Of a stretch of 64,000 bases of DNA, positions 34,210 to 43,431 are shown in pieces. The notes under the pieces are model-generated. The model was given only the letters and a program-made list of their open reading frames with translations, searched no databases and had not been told where the DNA came from. The stretch is from Enhygromyxa salina (GTDB lineage: Bacteria > Myxococcota_A > Polyangia > Nannocystales > Nannocystaceae): contig NZ_JMCC02000034.1 of NCBI RefSeq assembly GCF_000737335.2, positions 1 to 64,000 of the forward strand, written 5' to 3'. The position numbers were made by a program, and so were the translations under genes. Each line of letters starts with the position of its first letter. The first letter of the stretch is position 1.

Positions 34210-34605
34210 ATGAGCGTGCTCGATCTCTCGAAGACCCCTGTTCACCTCGGCCTTGGCGCCACCGTGCTGCCGCAGCCCCCTCACGACGGCAGCATGGAGT
34301 GGTACCAGCGCTACGGCGCCGCGCATGCCGACGACGGCGCCGAGGGTCGGCTCGTCGCCGTCCACAGCTTCGACGCCGACTGGGCGACCTGGGAGGTCCA
34401 CCCGAACGGCGAAGAGCTGGTCTACATAATCTCCGGCAAGATGACGCTAATTCAGGATATCGATGGCGAGCACCGCGAGGTGCAGATGGCAGCCGGCGAG
34501 GCCGCGATCAACCCGCGTGGGGTGTGGCACACCGCGAAGGTGGTCGAGCCAGTCACCGCGCTGTTCATCACCGCAGGCGAGGGCACGCGCAACGAAGTGC
34601 GCTAA
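34210..34605 (+). CDS. cupin-domain protein
   Basis: 131 residues from MSVLDLSK. Cupin motif 1 is recognisable at WEVHPNGEELVYIISGKMTL (H, E, E) and motif 2 at AAINPRGVWHTAKV (His). The metal-binding residues are kept. It is a small single-domain cupin of unknown substrate. It lies 66 bases upstream of cysD; whether they share a transcript is unclear. Confidence 0.82.
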   Translation: MSVLDLSKTPVHLGLGATVLPQPPHDGSMEWYQRYGAAHADDGAEGRLVAVHSFDADWATWEVHPNGEELVYIISGKMTLIQDIDGEHREVQMAAGEAAINPRGVWHTAKVVEPVTALFITAGEGTRNEVR

Positions 34606-34671
34606 TTCGTGGCGCAGGTCGTGGGCCACGCGCTTGCGCGCTTTTACCCAGCGTCTACACTCCGCGCTCCG

Positions 34672-35577
34672 ATGGACGCCCGGCGACTCACGCACCTGCG
34701 CCAGCTCGAGGCCGAGAGCATTTTCATCATCCGCGAAGTCGTGGCCGAGTTCGAGAAGCCAGTGATGCTGTTCTCGATCGGCAAGGACTCGATGGTGATG
34801 CTGCGCCTCGCTCAGAAGGCGTTTTGGCCCGGCAAGCTGCCGTTCCCGTTGATGCACGTCAACACCACGTGGAAATTCCGCGAGATGATCGACTTTCGCG
34901 ATCGGCTGTGCAGCGAGAGCGGCTACGAGCTGCTCTCGCACACCAACCCCGACGGGGTCCGCGACGGCATCAACCCCTTCGATCACGGCGCCGCGTACAC
35001 GGACATCATGAAGACCGACGCGCTCAAGCAAGCGCTGAGCAAGCACGGCTTCGACGCGGCGTTCGGCGGGGCCCGGCGCGACGAAGAGCGCTCGCGTGCC
35101 AAGGAGCGGGTCTACAGCTTTCGTGATCGCAACCACGCCTGGGACCCCAAGAACCAGCGGCCGGAGCTGTGGCGGCTCTACAACGGGCGTCACTTCAAGG
35201 GCGAGAGCATCCGCGTGTTCCCTCTGTCGAACTGGACGGAGCTCGACGTGTGGCAATACATCCACCTCGAGCACATCCCGATCGTGCCGCTCTACTACGC
35301 GGCCCCGCGCCCGGTGGTCGAGCGCGACGGCACGCTGATCATGGTCGACGACGAGCGCATGCCGCTCGAGCCCGGCGAGGTCCCCGAGCAAAAAATGGTC
35401 CGGTTCCGCACGCTGGGTTGCTACCCGCTGACCGGCGCCGTCGAGTCCACGGCGACCACCGTCCCGCAGATCATCCACGAGATGCTGACCACCCGCGTCA
35501 GCGAGCGCTCCGGCCGGGTCATCGACCGCGACGCCGACGGCTCGATGGAGAAGAAGAAGCGCGAGGGGTACTTCTGA
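34672..35577 (+). CDS. cysD: sulfate adenylyltransferase subunit 2 (CysD)
   Basis: 301 residues from MDARRLTHL. It has the PP-loop LFSIGKDSMVMLRLA, followed by HVNTTWKFREMI, AFGGARRDEERSRAKER and WTELDVWQYI, and the typical C-terminal end GSMEKKKREGYF. With CysN it makes adenosine 5'-phosphosulfate from sulfate and ATP, powered by GTP. Stop and CysN start overlap in TGATG, so translation is coupled. Length is normal for CysD. Confidence 0.96.
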   Translation: MDARRLTHLRQLEAESIFIIREVVAEFEKPVMLFSIGKDSMVMLRLAQKAFWPGKLPFPLMHVNTTWKFREMIDFRDRLCSESGYELLSHTNPDGVRDGINPFDHGAAYTDIMKTDALKQALSKHGFDAAFGGARRDEERSRAKERVYSFRDRNHAWDPKNQRPELWRLYNGRHFKGESIRVFPLSNWTELDVWQYIHLEHIPIVPLYYAAPRPVVERDGTLIMVDDERMPLEPGEVPEQKMVRFRTLGCYPLTGAVESTATTVPQIIHEMLTTRVSERSGRVIDRDADGSMEKKKREGYF

Positions 35578-37520
35578 TGGCCATTGATCATCGCAGCCCG
35601 CCATTTCCCAGCCAGCGCCCTGCCGACGCCGAGCGCCCGGTCAGCAGCCTGGTCCAGACCATCCCGCCGCCCGATCGGGCCGACGCCGAGATCCTCGAGT
35701 TCCTGGGTGACTACGAGCGCCGCAGCCTGCTGCGCTTCGTCACGATCGGCTCGGTCGACGACGGCAAGTCAACCCTGATCGGCCGGCTCTTGTACGAGAC
35801 CGGCGGCGTGTTCGAAGATCAGCTGGCCTCGGTCACCAGCACCGAGCAAGACGGCAGCGAGGTCATCAACTTCGCCAACCTGACCGACGGCTTGGTCGCC
35901 GAGCGCGAGCAGGGCATCACGATCGACGTCGCGTACCGCTACTTCGCGACCAAGCGGCGCAAGTTCATCATCGCCGACACCCCCGGCCACGTTCAGTACA
36001 CCCGCAACATGGCGACCGGGGCCAGCACGGCCGACGCCGCGGTGATCCTGATCGACGCGCGGCTTGGGGTCTTGCAGCAGTCGCGGCGCCACGCCTACAT
36101 CGCCGCGCTGCTCCGCATCCCCAGCCTGCTGGTCGCGGTCAACAAGATGGACCTCGTCAACTTCGAGCGCAGCACCTACGACGCGATCGTGGCGGAGTTC
36201 CGGGCGTTCACGGACCAGCTCGAGTTTGGCAACGTGGAGTTCTTCCCGGTCAGCGCGCTCGCGGGCGACAACGTGGTCGAGCCGAGCGCGCGCACCCCAT
36301 GGTTTCGCGAAGCTGGCGGCAAGCCGCTGCTCGAGCACCTCGAGTCCATGGAGGTCGCCAGCACCGGCGACGACGAGCGACTGATCTTCCCGGTCCAGCT
36401 GGTCTCGCGGCCCGACCTGGATTTTCGTGGCTACGCGGGCACGATCGCCGCGGGCCGGATCCGGCGTGGTGATCTGATCAAGGTGCTGCCCTCGGGCAAG
36501 ACCAGCCGGGTCGAGCGAATCGTGACCTGGGACGGCGACCTCGCCGAGGCGTTCGCGCCGATGTCGGTCACGCTCACGCTCGCCGACGAGATCGACATCA
36601 GCCGCGGCGACGTGCTGACCCAGGTCGAGAACGACCTGCACATCAGCCGCCGGCTAGAAGCCACGCTGGTGTGGATGCACGACATCCCGCTCGAGACCGG
36701 GCGCCAGTACCTGCTCAAGCACATGACCACGCTGGTCTCGGGCACGATCGTCAAGGTCGACCACAAGGTCGACATGGACACGCTCGCGCACGTCAGCGCC
36801 AACAGCTTGGCGCTCAACGAGATCGGCGACGTCAGCCTCAGCCTCAACCGGCCGCTGATCCTCGACGACTACACCCAGGACAAGACCGCTGGGTCGTTCG
36901 TGATCATCGATCGGGTCAGCAACGTCACCGTCGCCGCCGGAATGATCCGCGGGCACGGCGAGGACTACCAAGACGATGGCCGCGCGGTGGCGCGGGCGAT
37001 CGTTGCGACCGAGCGTGCGGCCCGGTTCAATCAAAAGCCCGCCGTGCTGTGGATGACCGGGCGCTCGGGCACCGGGAAGATCGTGGTCGCGCGGGCCCTG
37101 GAGCGGCGGCTGTTCGACGCGGGGCACATGGCCTACGTGTTTGATCCGCAGCAGCTCACGCGCATTGACCGGCAGGCCCAGGCTGCCCAGTTTCGTGCGC
37201 TGGTCAACGCCGCGGAGCTGGTCGCGGATGCGGGGATGATCGTGATCGTTGCCTACACGTCGCCCTCGCGGGCGGACCGGGCGAACGCGCAGGCGCACTT
37301 TCAGGATCGCTTCGCGTTCCTCGAGGCCTTCTTCGACGCGGACCTGCCCACCTGCCGCAGCCGGCTCGAGGCGCTTGGCCGCGAGCCGGACGAGGCGAGC
37401 TTGGCCTACGAGCCGCCGGATGATCCGGACATCATGATCGACGGGGACGAGCTGAACATTGCTCGCGAGGTTGATCGGCTGGTCCGCGCGCTGGAGCGGC
37501 GGGGCGTGATCAAGGGCTAG
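35577..37520 (+). CDS. cysNC: CysN sulfate adenylyltransferase large subunit fused to degenerate APS-kinase domain
   Basis: 647 residues. The GTPase part has GSVDDGKSTLIGR (58-70), DGLVAEREQGITID, DTPGH and NKMD, then EF-Tu-like domains to ~480. From 487 a CysC-like domain follows, but its P-loop is GRSGTGKI (495-502, Ile where Ser or Thr is required), the DGDNxRHGL motif is replaced by DPQQLTR (from 523) and the following GFS...R segment is shortened. APS-kinase activity is therefore doubtful, while the VIVAYTSPSRADR core is kept. It starts in the overlap with cysD; no other cysC is seen nearby. Confidence 0.93.
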   Translation: MAIDHRSPPFPSQRPADAERPVSSLVQTIPPPDRADAEILEFLGDYERRSLLRFVTIGSVDDGKSTLIGRLLYETGGVFEDQLASVTSTEQDGSEVINFANLTDGLVAEREQGITIDVAYRYFATKRRKFIIADTPGHVQYTRNMATGASTADAAVILIDARLGVLQQSRRHAYIAALLRIPSLLVAVNKMDLVNFERSTYDAIVAEFRAFTDQLEFGNVEFFPVSALAGDNVVEPSARTPWFREAGGKPLLEHLESMEVASTGDDERLIFPVQLVSRPDLDFRGYAGTIAAGRIRRGDLIKVLPSGKTSRVERIVTWDGDLAEAFAPMSVTLTLADEIDISRGDVLTQVENDLHISRRLEATLVWMHDIPLETGRQYLLKHMTTLVSGTIVKVDHKVDMDTLAHVSANSLALNEIGDVSLSLNRPLILDDYTQDKTAGSFVIIDRVSNVTVAAGMIRGHGEDYQDDGRAVARAIVATERAARFNQKPAVLWMTGRSGTGKIVVARALERRLFDAGHMAYVFDPQQLTRIDRQAQAAQFRALVNAAELVADAGMIVIVAYTSPSRADRANAQAHFQDRFAFLEAFFDADLPTCRSRLEALGREPDEASLAYEPPDDPDIMIDGDELNIAREVDRLVRALERRGVIKG

Positions 37521-37526
37521 CAGCCC

Positions 37527-37971
37527 GAGTACGGGCGCACCGCGAAGGGCGTGAGGGCTAGCAGCCCCTCGCGGCGGAGGGCCCGAGCGAAGCTGGGGTC
37601 CTTCGGCCCGCACGCAGGCCGCAGGCCGAGTACGGGCGCACCGCGAAGGGCGTGAGGGCTAGCAGCCCCTCGCGGCGGAGGGCCCGAGCGAAGCTGGGGT
37701 CCTTCGGCCCGCACGCAGGCCGCAGGCCGAGTACGGGCGCACCGCGAAGGGCGTGAGGGCTAACAGCCCCTCGCGGCGGAGGGCCCGAGCGAAGCTGGGG
37801 TCCTTCGGCCCGCACGCAGGCCGCAGGCCGAGTACGGGCGCACCGCGAAGGGCGTGAGGACTAACAGCCCCTCGCGGCGGAGGGCCCGAGCGAAGCTGGG
37901 GTCCTTCGGCCCGCACGCAGGCCGCAGGCCGAGTACGGGCGCACCGCGAAGGGCGTGAGGACTAACAGCCC
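37527..37971. repeat. 101-bp tandem repeat, about 4.4 copies
   Basis: Units begin at 37527, 37628, 37729, 37830 and 37931 (each GAGTACGGGCGCACCGCGAA), nearly identical, with small changes such as GGCTAGC/GGCTAAC/GACTAAC. Each unit carries GC-rich complementary segments (GGTCCTTCGGCCCGC and others). It follows the cysNC stop by 6 bases. Long antisense frames through it are an artefact of the repeat. The rest of the gap to 38060 holds no recognised feature. Confidence 0.93.
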
Positions 37972-38060
37972 TCGGGTTCTGGGTCGGTGAGAAGCCGTCT
38001 CCAGCATGTCTCCAACGCCGGGGATCCCGGCGTGGGGACGCCCAACCTACCGTCGACCAA

Positions 38061-39026
38061 GTGCGTATCGTATTTCTTGGTGTATCCCTCGCCGTTCTCG
38101 TCGCGTGCGACTCGAGCCAGACTGCCCCCACGCAGCGTCCCGAGCCGCAGTCACAAGCAACCGTCGCCGCCCCGGCGGAGCAAGCGGAGCCACTCGTCAG
38201 CGTCCCAGGTACCGCGATTCGTCTCACCCCTCCGCCAGGCTTCGCGGCCATGTCCAGCTACGACGGCTTTCGCAACGAACAAACGGGTGGGATGATCATG
38301 GTCACGCGCATCGATCGTCCATACGAGGACGTGCGCGCGGCGATGGAGGCCAACCTCGCCGCCGATGGCGTCACCCCTGACTACGCCGAGGATCTCGCCC
38401 AGGGCGACCTGCCCGGGCGATTGGTGCTCGTGTCTCAGGCGCGCGGGGGTGAGTTCACGTCGAGCTGGCAACGGCTGCTGGGCAGCGGCGAGGAGACCAT
38501 CGTCATCTCGGGAATCTGTTCGCAGGCGCCCTGTGACGAGCAGCTCGAGCAGCTCGAGGCGGCGCTGCGCTCGGCGGTGTGGGACAGCGACGCGCCGCAA
38601 CAGCTCGGTGTGCATCTGGTCGACACTGGCGGGCTGCAAGCGATCATGGAGGACGAGCGCGAGCTGATGTACTCCAGCGATGGCACCCTCGCCGGCGACG
38701 TGGTGTTTCACGTGAGCTTGGTGCCGGGCTCGATCTCCGACGAGCAGCGTCAGCGCGCGCTCGACAGGTTCGAGGCTCTGCACGGGTTCGAGGCCCAGGA
38801 CGTCAAGCCGGTCACGATCGACGGGCTCGAGGGCCGCGTGTCCGTGGGCGCGAGCAAGGCCGCCGCGAACGGCAAGCTCTTCTACGACGTGGTCTTGTTC
38901 GACCGAGAGGGCATCTGGTACCTGTCGGGAAACGCCAGGAAGGACTCGCCGGCGACGCGCGAGGTGTTCGAGCGCATGGCCAGCAGCTTCGCGCGCGGGT
39001 CTGCGGCACGATTTAGTGGTGGATGA
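38061..39026 (+). CDS. hypothetical lipoprotein
   Basis: 321 residues starting at GTG; the signal ends at lipobox SLAVLVAC. A linker (SSQTAPTQRPEPQSQATVAA) precedes a domain with repeated alpha/beta segments: VPGTAIRLTPPPGFAAMSSY and GGMIMVTRIDRPYEDVRAAM, similar to lipoproteins that read a candidate value and sigmoid-like VPGTxxRLxPPxGF motifs. Two such halves seem present (the second starting about HLVDTGGLQ). Function unknown; periplasmic or outer-membrane location is expected. Confidence 0.72.
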   Translation: MRIVFLGVSLAVLVACDSSQTAPTQRPEPQSQATVAAPAEQAEPLVSVPGTAIRLTPPPGFAAMSSYDGFRNEQTGGMIMVTRIDRPYEDVRAAMEANLAADGVTPDYAEDLAQGDLPGRLVLVSQARGGEFTSSWQRLLGSGEETIVISGICSQAPCDEQLEQLEAALRSAVWDSDAPQQLGVHLVDTGGLQAIMEDERELMYSSDGTLAGDVVFHVSLVPGSISDEQRQRALDRFEALHGFEAQDVKPVTIDGLEGRVSVGASKAAANGKLFYDVVLFDREGIWYLSGNARKDSPATREVFERMASSFARGSAARFSGG

Positions 39027-39241
39027 GTCAGGGCTCGAGCCCGATCTCCGAGGGCATTGTCGCCGAAATTTCCAGTAAGCCCGCGCGAGGCCGGCGAATC
39101 GCCAGACCCGCCTCGGCCAAATGGTAGGCCGTCCGCGATGCACATCGCCGGCCAACAAGCACGTCGAGCGCGGGGCGGCGCGATGTTCAGGTATCCCACG
39201 ACCCCGCATCGGAAATCTCATCCGCACGGTAGACTCCCCAC

Positions 39242-40504
39242 ATGCAGCGCTTGGCCGTCTTGATCTGCGCGACGCTGACCCTGGCCTGGGCGAGCCCGGC
39301 GCTCGCGTCCCCGTGCGATGACCCTCAGCCCGCGTGGCTGATGTGCGAGGACTTCGAGCAGGGCGGGCTCGGCTGGCAGCAGTGGTTTGATCAATCGGCC
39401 TTCGTCGAGTGCGACGGCTGCCCCGACGGCGTCAACGACCCGGATCGCATCCAGCTGCTCGCAGATCCTGCCGCGGCCCACGACGGCGACTGGTCCCTGC
39501 ACCTGCCCGCCGCTGCGGCGGCCAACTACAGGGGCGCGTCGCTGGCCTATCGGACTTGCAACGGCAGCGGCGAGCAGGGCTGTCTCCTGACCGGGCACGA
39601 CGAGCTCTACTTTCGTAGCTGGGTGCGCCTCGCCGACGACCATCAATACGTGCATCACTTTCTCTCGATCGCCGGCACCCAACCAGACGAGTATTGGGGC
39701 GCCGATGGCAACGCCGGCTGCCGCCCCAACGGCTACCGCGCGGCGGGCACAACCCTCGACTTCAACACCGATCACGAGCTGTTTTTCTATACATACTTTC
39801 CCGAGATGAACTGCGACATGGGCGGCTACTGCGATGGTGTGTACGCGCAGGGCATCTGTGACGGCTGCGCGCAAAAGGACATGCCCTGCGAGAACGGGCT
39901 CGAGTGCTGCTGGGGCAACCTGTTCGCGCCTGATCCGCCCAAGGTGCTGGCCACCGGTGAGTGGACCTGTCTCGAATTGCACATGCAGATCAACACGCCC
40001 GGGCAAGCTGATGGCGCGATGTCGTTTTGGGTCGATGACGAGCTCTCGCTCGAGCAGACGGGCATGCACTGGCGTGACGTCGAGGAGCTCGCGCTCAACA
40101 AGGCCTGGCTTCAGCACTACATCGCAGGCGGGGACGCGGATCAGCCCAACGAGGTGTGGTTCGACGACGTCGTCGTCAGCACCGAGCGCATCGGGTGTAT
40201 GGCGACGGGGGACGGAGACGGGGACCCGGGTGATGGAGACGGCGACCCGGGTGACGGCGACGGAGACGGCGACCCGGGTGACGGCGACGGAGACGGAGAC
40301 AGCGGCTCCGGTGATGGCGACGCGGGCGAGGCTACGGGCACCAGCGAAAGTGCTGACGGCCCTGGCGCAGACGACCCCGCCGGCTGCTCGTGCAACACAG
40401 CCAATCCGTCGCCGATGCGGCTGTGGTGGTCGTGCCTGATCTTGCTGGGGCTCGGCGCCGCGCCCCGGTCAACGCGGCGCCTTCGCTCCGGCACGCCTCT
40501 CTAG
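39242..40504 (+). CDS. secreted protein with lectin/lyase-like domain, GD linker and MYXO-CTERM-like tail
   Basis: 420 residues. A signal peptide ends about SPALASPCDD. The Cys-rich domain (20-315) contains MCEDFEQGGLGWQQWF, ELYFRSWVRLADDHQ, LELHMQINTPGQADG and NEVWFDDVVVSTERIGC, a beta-sandwich pattern as in polysaccharide lyase or lectin folds; catalytic residues cannot be assigned. A GDGDPGDGDG linker follows, then GCSCNTA, a hydrophobic helix and STRRLR, like MYXO-CTERM. Probably surface-anchored. Confidence 0.8.
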   Translation: MQRLAVLICATLTLAWASPALASPCDDPQPAWLMCEDFEQGGLGWQQWFDQSAFVECDGCPDGVNDPDRIQLLADPAAAHDGDWSLHLPAAAAANYRGASLAYRTCNGSGEQGCLLTGHDELYFRSWVRLADDHQYVHHFLSIAGTQPDEYWGADGNAGCRPNGYRAAGTTLDFNTDHELFFYTYFPEMNCDMGGYCDGVYAQGICDGCAQKDMPCENGLECCWGNLFAPDPPKVLATGEWTCLELHMQINTPGQADGAMSFWVDDELSLEQTGMHWRDVEELALNKAWLQHYIAGGDADQPNEVWFDDVVVSTERIGCMATGDGDGDPGDGDGDPGDGDGDGDPGDGDGDGDSGSGDGDAGEATGTSESADGPGADDPAGCSCNTANPSPMRLWWSCLILLGLGAAPRSTRRLRSGTPL

Positions 40505-40737
40505 TACCAGCTTGTTGCTGCCCGACCTCGGCGACTGGTCTCCCGCGAGTTCGATCCGAACAGCATCCTGAGCGCCATGCCAACGCGCAAGCGAGTCCAT
40601 GCAGGACGAGCGGCATTTCTCGTACCGCGATGGTCTTGCGGATCTGATCGTGTTGTTCGATCTTGCCAAATCATCGAGCCTCGGGACCGTCGCTGCAGTC
40701 GAGGTCCTGACCCTGCAACATCTCGGGTGAGGCCGGT

Positions 40738-42213
40738 TCAGGCTTGCCGAATGTGCTGGCGGACCCGCCATAGTGGGGCGAGCGCGCCCAGGCAGACAAC
40801 CGCGCTGACCAAGGCGGCCACGGCAAACCCGGTCTGCACGGCGGCCGAGATCTCGGCGTTCAGAGGCACACCGTCGGCCCGTCCGAGCACCTCGCGGATG
40901 CGCTCGACATCCCCCATGAGGGTGCCCACCACGAAGAGCAGGACCGAGCCAACCAGGGCGTTGCCCATGGCAAACCCAAGGTTGCGGAGGAACTGGTGGG
41001 CGGCGGTGGCCCGCCCGAGCTCGTCGTCGGTGACCAAGTCGCGGAGCAGGGTGAGCCCAGCGTTGGTGCTGCCGCCGATGCCCGAGCCGGCCAAGACGAG
41101 CAGCACGAACAGCGCTGGCAGCGGTGCCCCGGAGGCAGCGATGCCGGCGATCGCGAACAGAGCGCACGACAGCAGCACGGTGCCGCCCAGCATCACGTTG
41201 AGAGGGCTGACACGCTCGCTGAGTCGGCTGACGATGTTGGCGCCTCCGGTCCAGCCGAGCACGAAGAAGACGACCGACCAGGCCGTGAGCGCCGTACCGC
41301 CCCCGTGTCCGGCGCTGACGAACAGGGGCACGAAGGTCTGGACGCCGATGCCGGCCATGAGCATGAGCGCGATGCCCCACGCGAGCGGACCCAACGGGGC
41401 GTCGAGGGCGTGCCGTGGAGCGATCACGGCGTCCTCGCGCCCGCGATTGCGTCGTACGACGGCGATCCCACAGACGACAGCGGCGCCTAGGGCGAGCAGC
41501 GAGCGGCCGTCGAGGGCGTCCACGGCGAACAGCACGAAGAAAGTGAAGCCTGCGAGGAGCCCCAGATCCACGGTCCGCAGCGCAGCACCTCGGCCTTCGT
41601 GGGCCGGCGGAGGCAGGGCGTTCCAACCGGCCACCAGCGCGATCGCTCCAAGAGGTAGATTGACCAGGAAGATCCAGCGCCACGAGGCGAACGTGAGCAG
41701 CACGGACGCCAGGGCAGGCCCCCCAACGCTCATCGCACCCCAGACGTTCGTGTTGGCGGCGAAGGCTCGTCCGATTAGATGCCGTGGGAAGACCAGCCCG
41801 ACGGCGCTCAGCCCGACAGCGTTCACCGCACCTGCACCCGCGCCGTGGATCGCCCGGGCCAAGACGAGTGTCGCCATCGATGGTGCGAGGCCCGCAAGCA
41901 CCCCGCCGATGATCAGCAGGATGACGGAGCCTCGGAAGACCTTCGCAATGCCGATCCGGTCGATCAGCGAGCCCGCGGCGACCGTGGAGACGCCGGCGGT
42001 CAGCAGGTAGCTCGTGATGACCCAGGGGAGCATCTCGACATGGCCGAGGGACGCGGCGACCTGGGGCAGCGCTGCGGCCACCGAGAGACCTTCGAACGCG
42101 GACAGCGCGACCAGCAGCAGCACTGCGAAGGCGACCCGGCGAAACCGGCGGTCGAAGATGCTGGTGGCGTTGGCGACGCTGCTGGGCTCGTCCAGCGCGA
42201 TGCTGTCAGACAT
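40738..42213 (-). CDS. MFS transporter, DHA2-like drug exporter
   Basis: 491 residues with about 14 hydrophobic helices. It has the motif A-like SLIDRIGIAKVFRGSVIL, motif C-like GGPALASVLLTFASWRWIFL followed by NLPLGAI, typical of the EmrB/QacA (DHA2) 14-TMS family. It should export small molecules by proton antiport across the inner membrane. Substrate unknown. No regulator is adjacent. Confidence 0.9.
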   Translation of the reverse strand: MSDSIALDEPSSVANATSIFDRRFRRVAFAVLLLVALSAFEGLSVAAALPQVAASLGHVEMLPWVITSYLLTAGVSTVAAGSLIDRIGIAKVFRGSVILLIIGGVLAGLAPSMATLVLARAIHGAGAGAVNAVGLSAVGLVFPRHLIGRAFAANTNVWGAMSVGGPALASVLLTFASWRWIFLVNLPLGAIALVAGWNALPPPAHEGRGAALRTVDLGLLAGFTFFVLFAVDALDGRSLLALGAAVVCGIAVVRRNRGREDAVIAPRHALDAPLGPLAWGIALMLMAGIGVQTFVPLFVSAGHGGGTALTAWSVVFFVLGWTGGANIVSRLSERVSPLNVMLGGTVLLSCALFAIAGIAASGAPLPALFVLLVLAGSGIGGSTNAGLTLLRDLVTDDELGRATAAHQFLRNLGFAMGNALVGSVLLFVVGTLMGDVERIREVLGRADGVPLNAEISAAVQTGFAVAALVSAVVCLGALAPLWRVRQHIRQA

Positions 42214-42392
42214 GGGGCCGCCTAGCCTCCACTACGGCGTCGTGATCACGGGCATTGTTCGAGCGCAGAGAAGGCGGATGCACGCTCATGCCCGCAGACA
42301 CTACCCAGATCCGTCCTCCCGAACAAACGGGCGCTCCGGCGAACAGGCCCCCGCAACTCGACACGCGGCCGCGGCTCACGAAGGCCGTTGAC

Positions 42393-43298
42393 TTACTGAC
42401 ACGGCAGGTGCACGTCGACGACCTCACCGACATGCAGCTGCCCGCCACTGTGAAATTCGAAGCGTGACCGCTCGCGCCCGCAGTTGGATCGCTCGTCGCA
42501 GTGCTCGCGCACGAAGTAGTCGAGGTTGATCGACTCGACGCCGGCCTCTGCGAGTGTGCTCAGCTCGCCGGGCAGCGAGGTCTTGTCGCCGTCTTCGTCG
42601 CGCCAGACCAGGATCTCGCCAAACTGGGCGTCACGCATGTCGATGCTGCCGTCGTGGTTGCTGTCGAGGGTGGCGAGGGCGATGAAGCCATTGTCGGCCC
42701 GCCGGCCCGAGCCGAGCACCGAGCCCGAGCCAAACAGCTCGTGACCACCGTCGATAAATCCGTTGTGGTCGAGGTCGATCGCCAACCAGGGGTTGTCCGT
42801 CGCGGGCCAGTCGGTGTTGAGGCACATTCCGGCGCCGTCCATGTCGAACGATGCTGCGTTGCTCGCGAGCGCGACTGGCCCGGCGTCGAAGCTGAGCACG
42901 AGCGGCGTGAACGGACACGCGGGGAAATAGGGGACCCCGGCCTTGTCGAGTTGGCACCGGACCGTGCCAGCGAGACCGCAGTCGCGCTCTTCGTCGGGGA
43001 GGCACTCGTAGCTGGTCAGGCACTCGCCCCAGTGGCCGCTGAAGTCGCTGTCAAACGTGCAGAACTGGGTGCCTTCCGCTGCCGCTTCGGTCTCGCAGGA
43101 CTGGGCCTCGCCGTGGTCCGCACATGGCTCGTCCTCCGGCTCGATCGGAACGTCGGAGAGCGGATCGCCGTCGCCATCTCCCTCCTCGACCTCATCCGCG
43201 CCGTCTTCGACGACCACGGTCTCGCTGTCACAACCTGCTGAAAACACCGTGATGCAGAGCACTGATCCGGCTGAGATGAATCGTCGAAGATCAAGCAT
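42393..43298 (-). CDS. lipoprotein with EF-hand-like calcium-binding repeats
   Basis: 301 residues from MLDLRRFIS. Lipobox TVFSAGC; an acidic GD-containing linker (EEGDGDGDP); a Cys-rich region (CETEA, CLPDEERDCG). The C-terminal part holds EF-hand-like loops DLDHNGFIDGGHE, DSNHDGSIDMRD and DEDGDK, with FG between. These dockerin-like loops bind Ca2+ in related secreted proteins. Function unknown. An AT-rich stretch upstream (43323-43372) could carry its promoter. Confidence 0.82.
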   Translation of the reverse strand: MLDLRRFISAGSVLCITVFSAGCDSETVVVEDGADEVEEGDGDGDPLSDVPIEPEDEPCADHGEAQSCETEAAAEGTQFCTFDSDFSGHWGECLTSYECLPDEERDCGLAGTVRCQLDKAGVPYFPACPFTPLVLSFDAGPVALASNAASFDMDGAGMCLNTDWPATDNPWLAIDLDHNGFIDGGHELFGSGSVLGSGRRADNGFIALATLDSNHDGSIDMRDAQFGEILVWRDEDGDKTSLPGELSTLAEAGVESINLDYFVREHCDERSNCGRERSRFEFHSGGQLHVGEVVDVHLPCQ

Positions 43299-43431
43299 GT
43301 GGCCTCTGTGGATGATTCTGGCATGAACTAACAAATCAAACAACAGCTTTGTTGTTTTTAAAATTACCCCCGAATTCGCGTGAAATGCGTTCAGGCCGCG
43401 ACCTCGAGGGTCTGCATCCACACAGGTGAGG

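Noticed and set aside
37527..37971. CRISPR array
   Set aside because: Units are contiguous 101-bp copies without unique spacers, and no cas genes are nearby.
37517..38251. Long minus-strand frames with repeated LRSGPPPRG-type sequence
   Set aside because: They are produced by the 101-bp DNA repeat read in shifted frames; no protein family and no start/RBS logic.
42600..43241. Plus-strand 246-residue frame opposite the EF-hand lipoprotein
   Set aside because: No family or signal; the minus-strand gene has a lipobox and Ca-binding loops.
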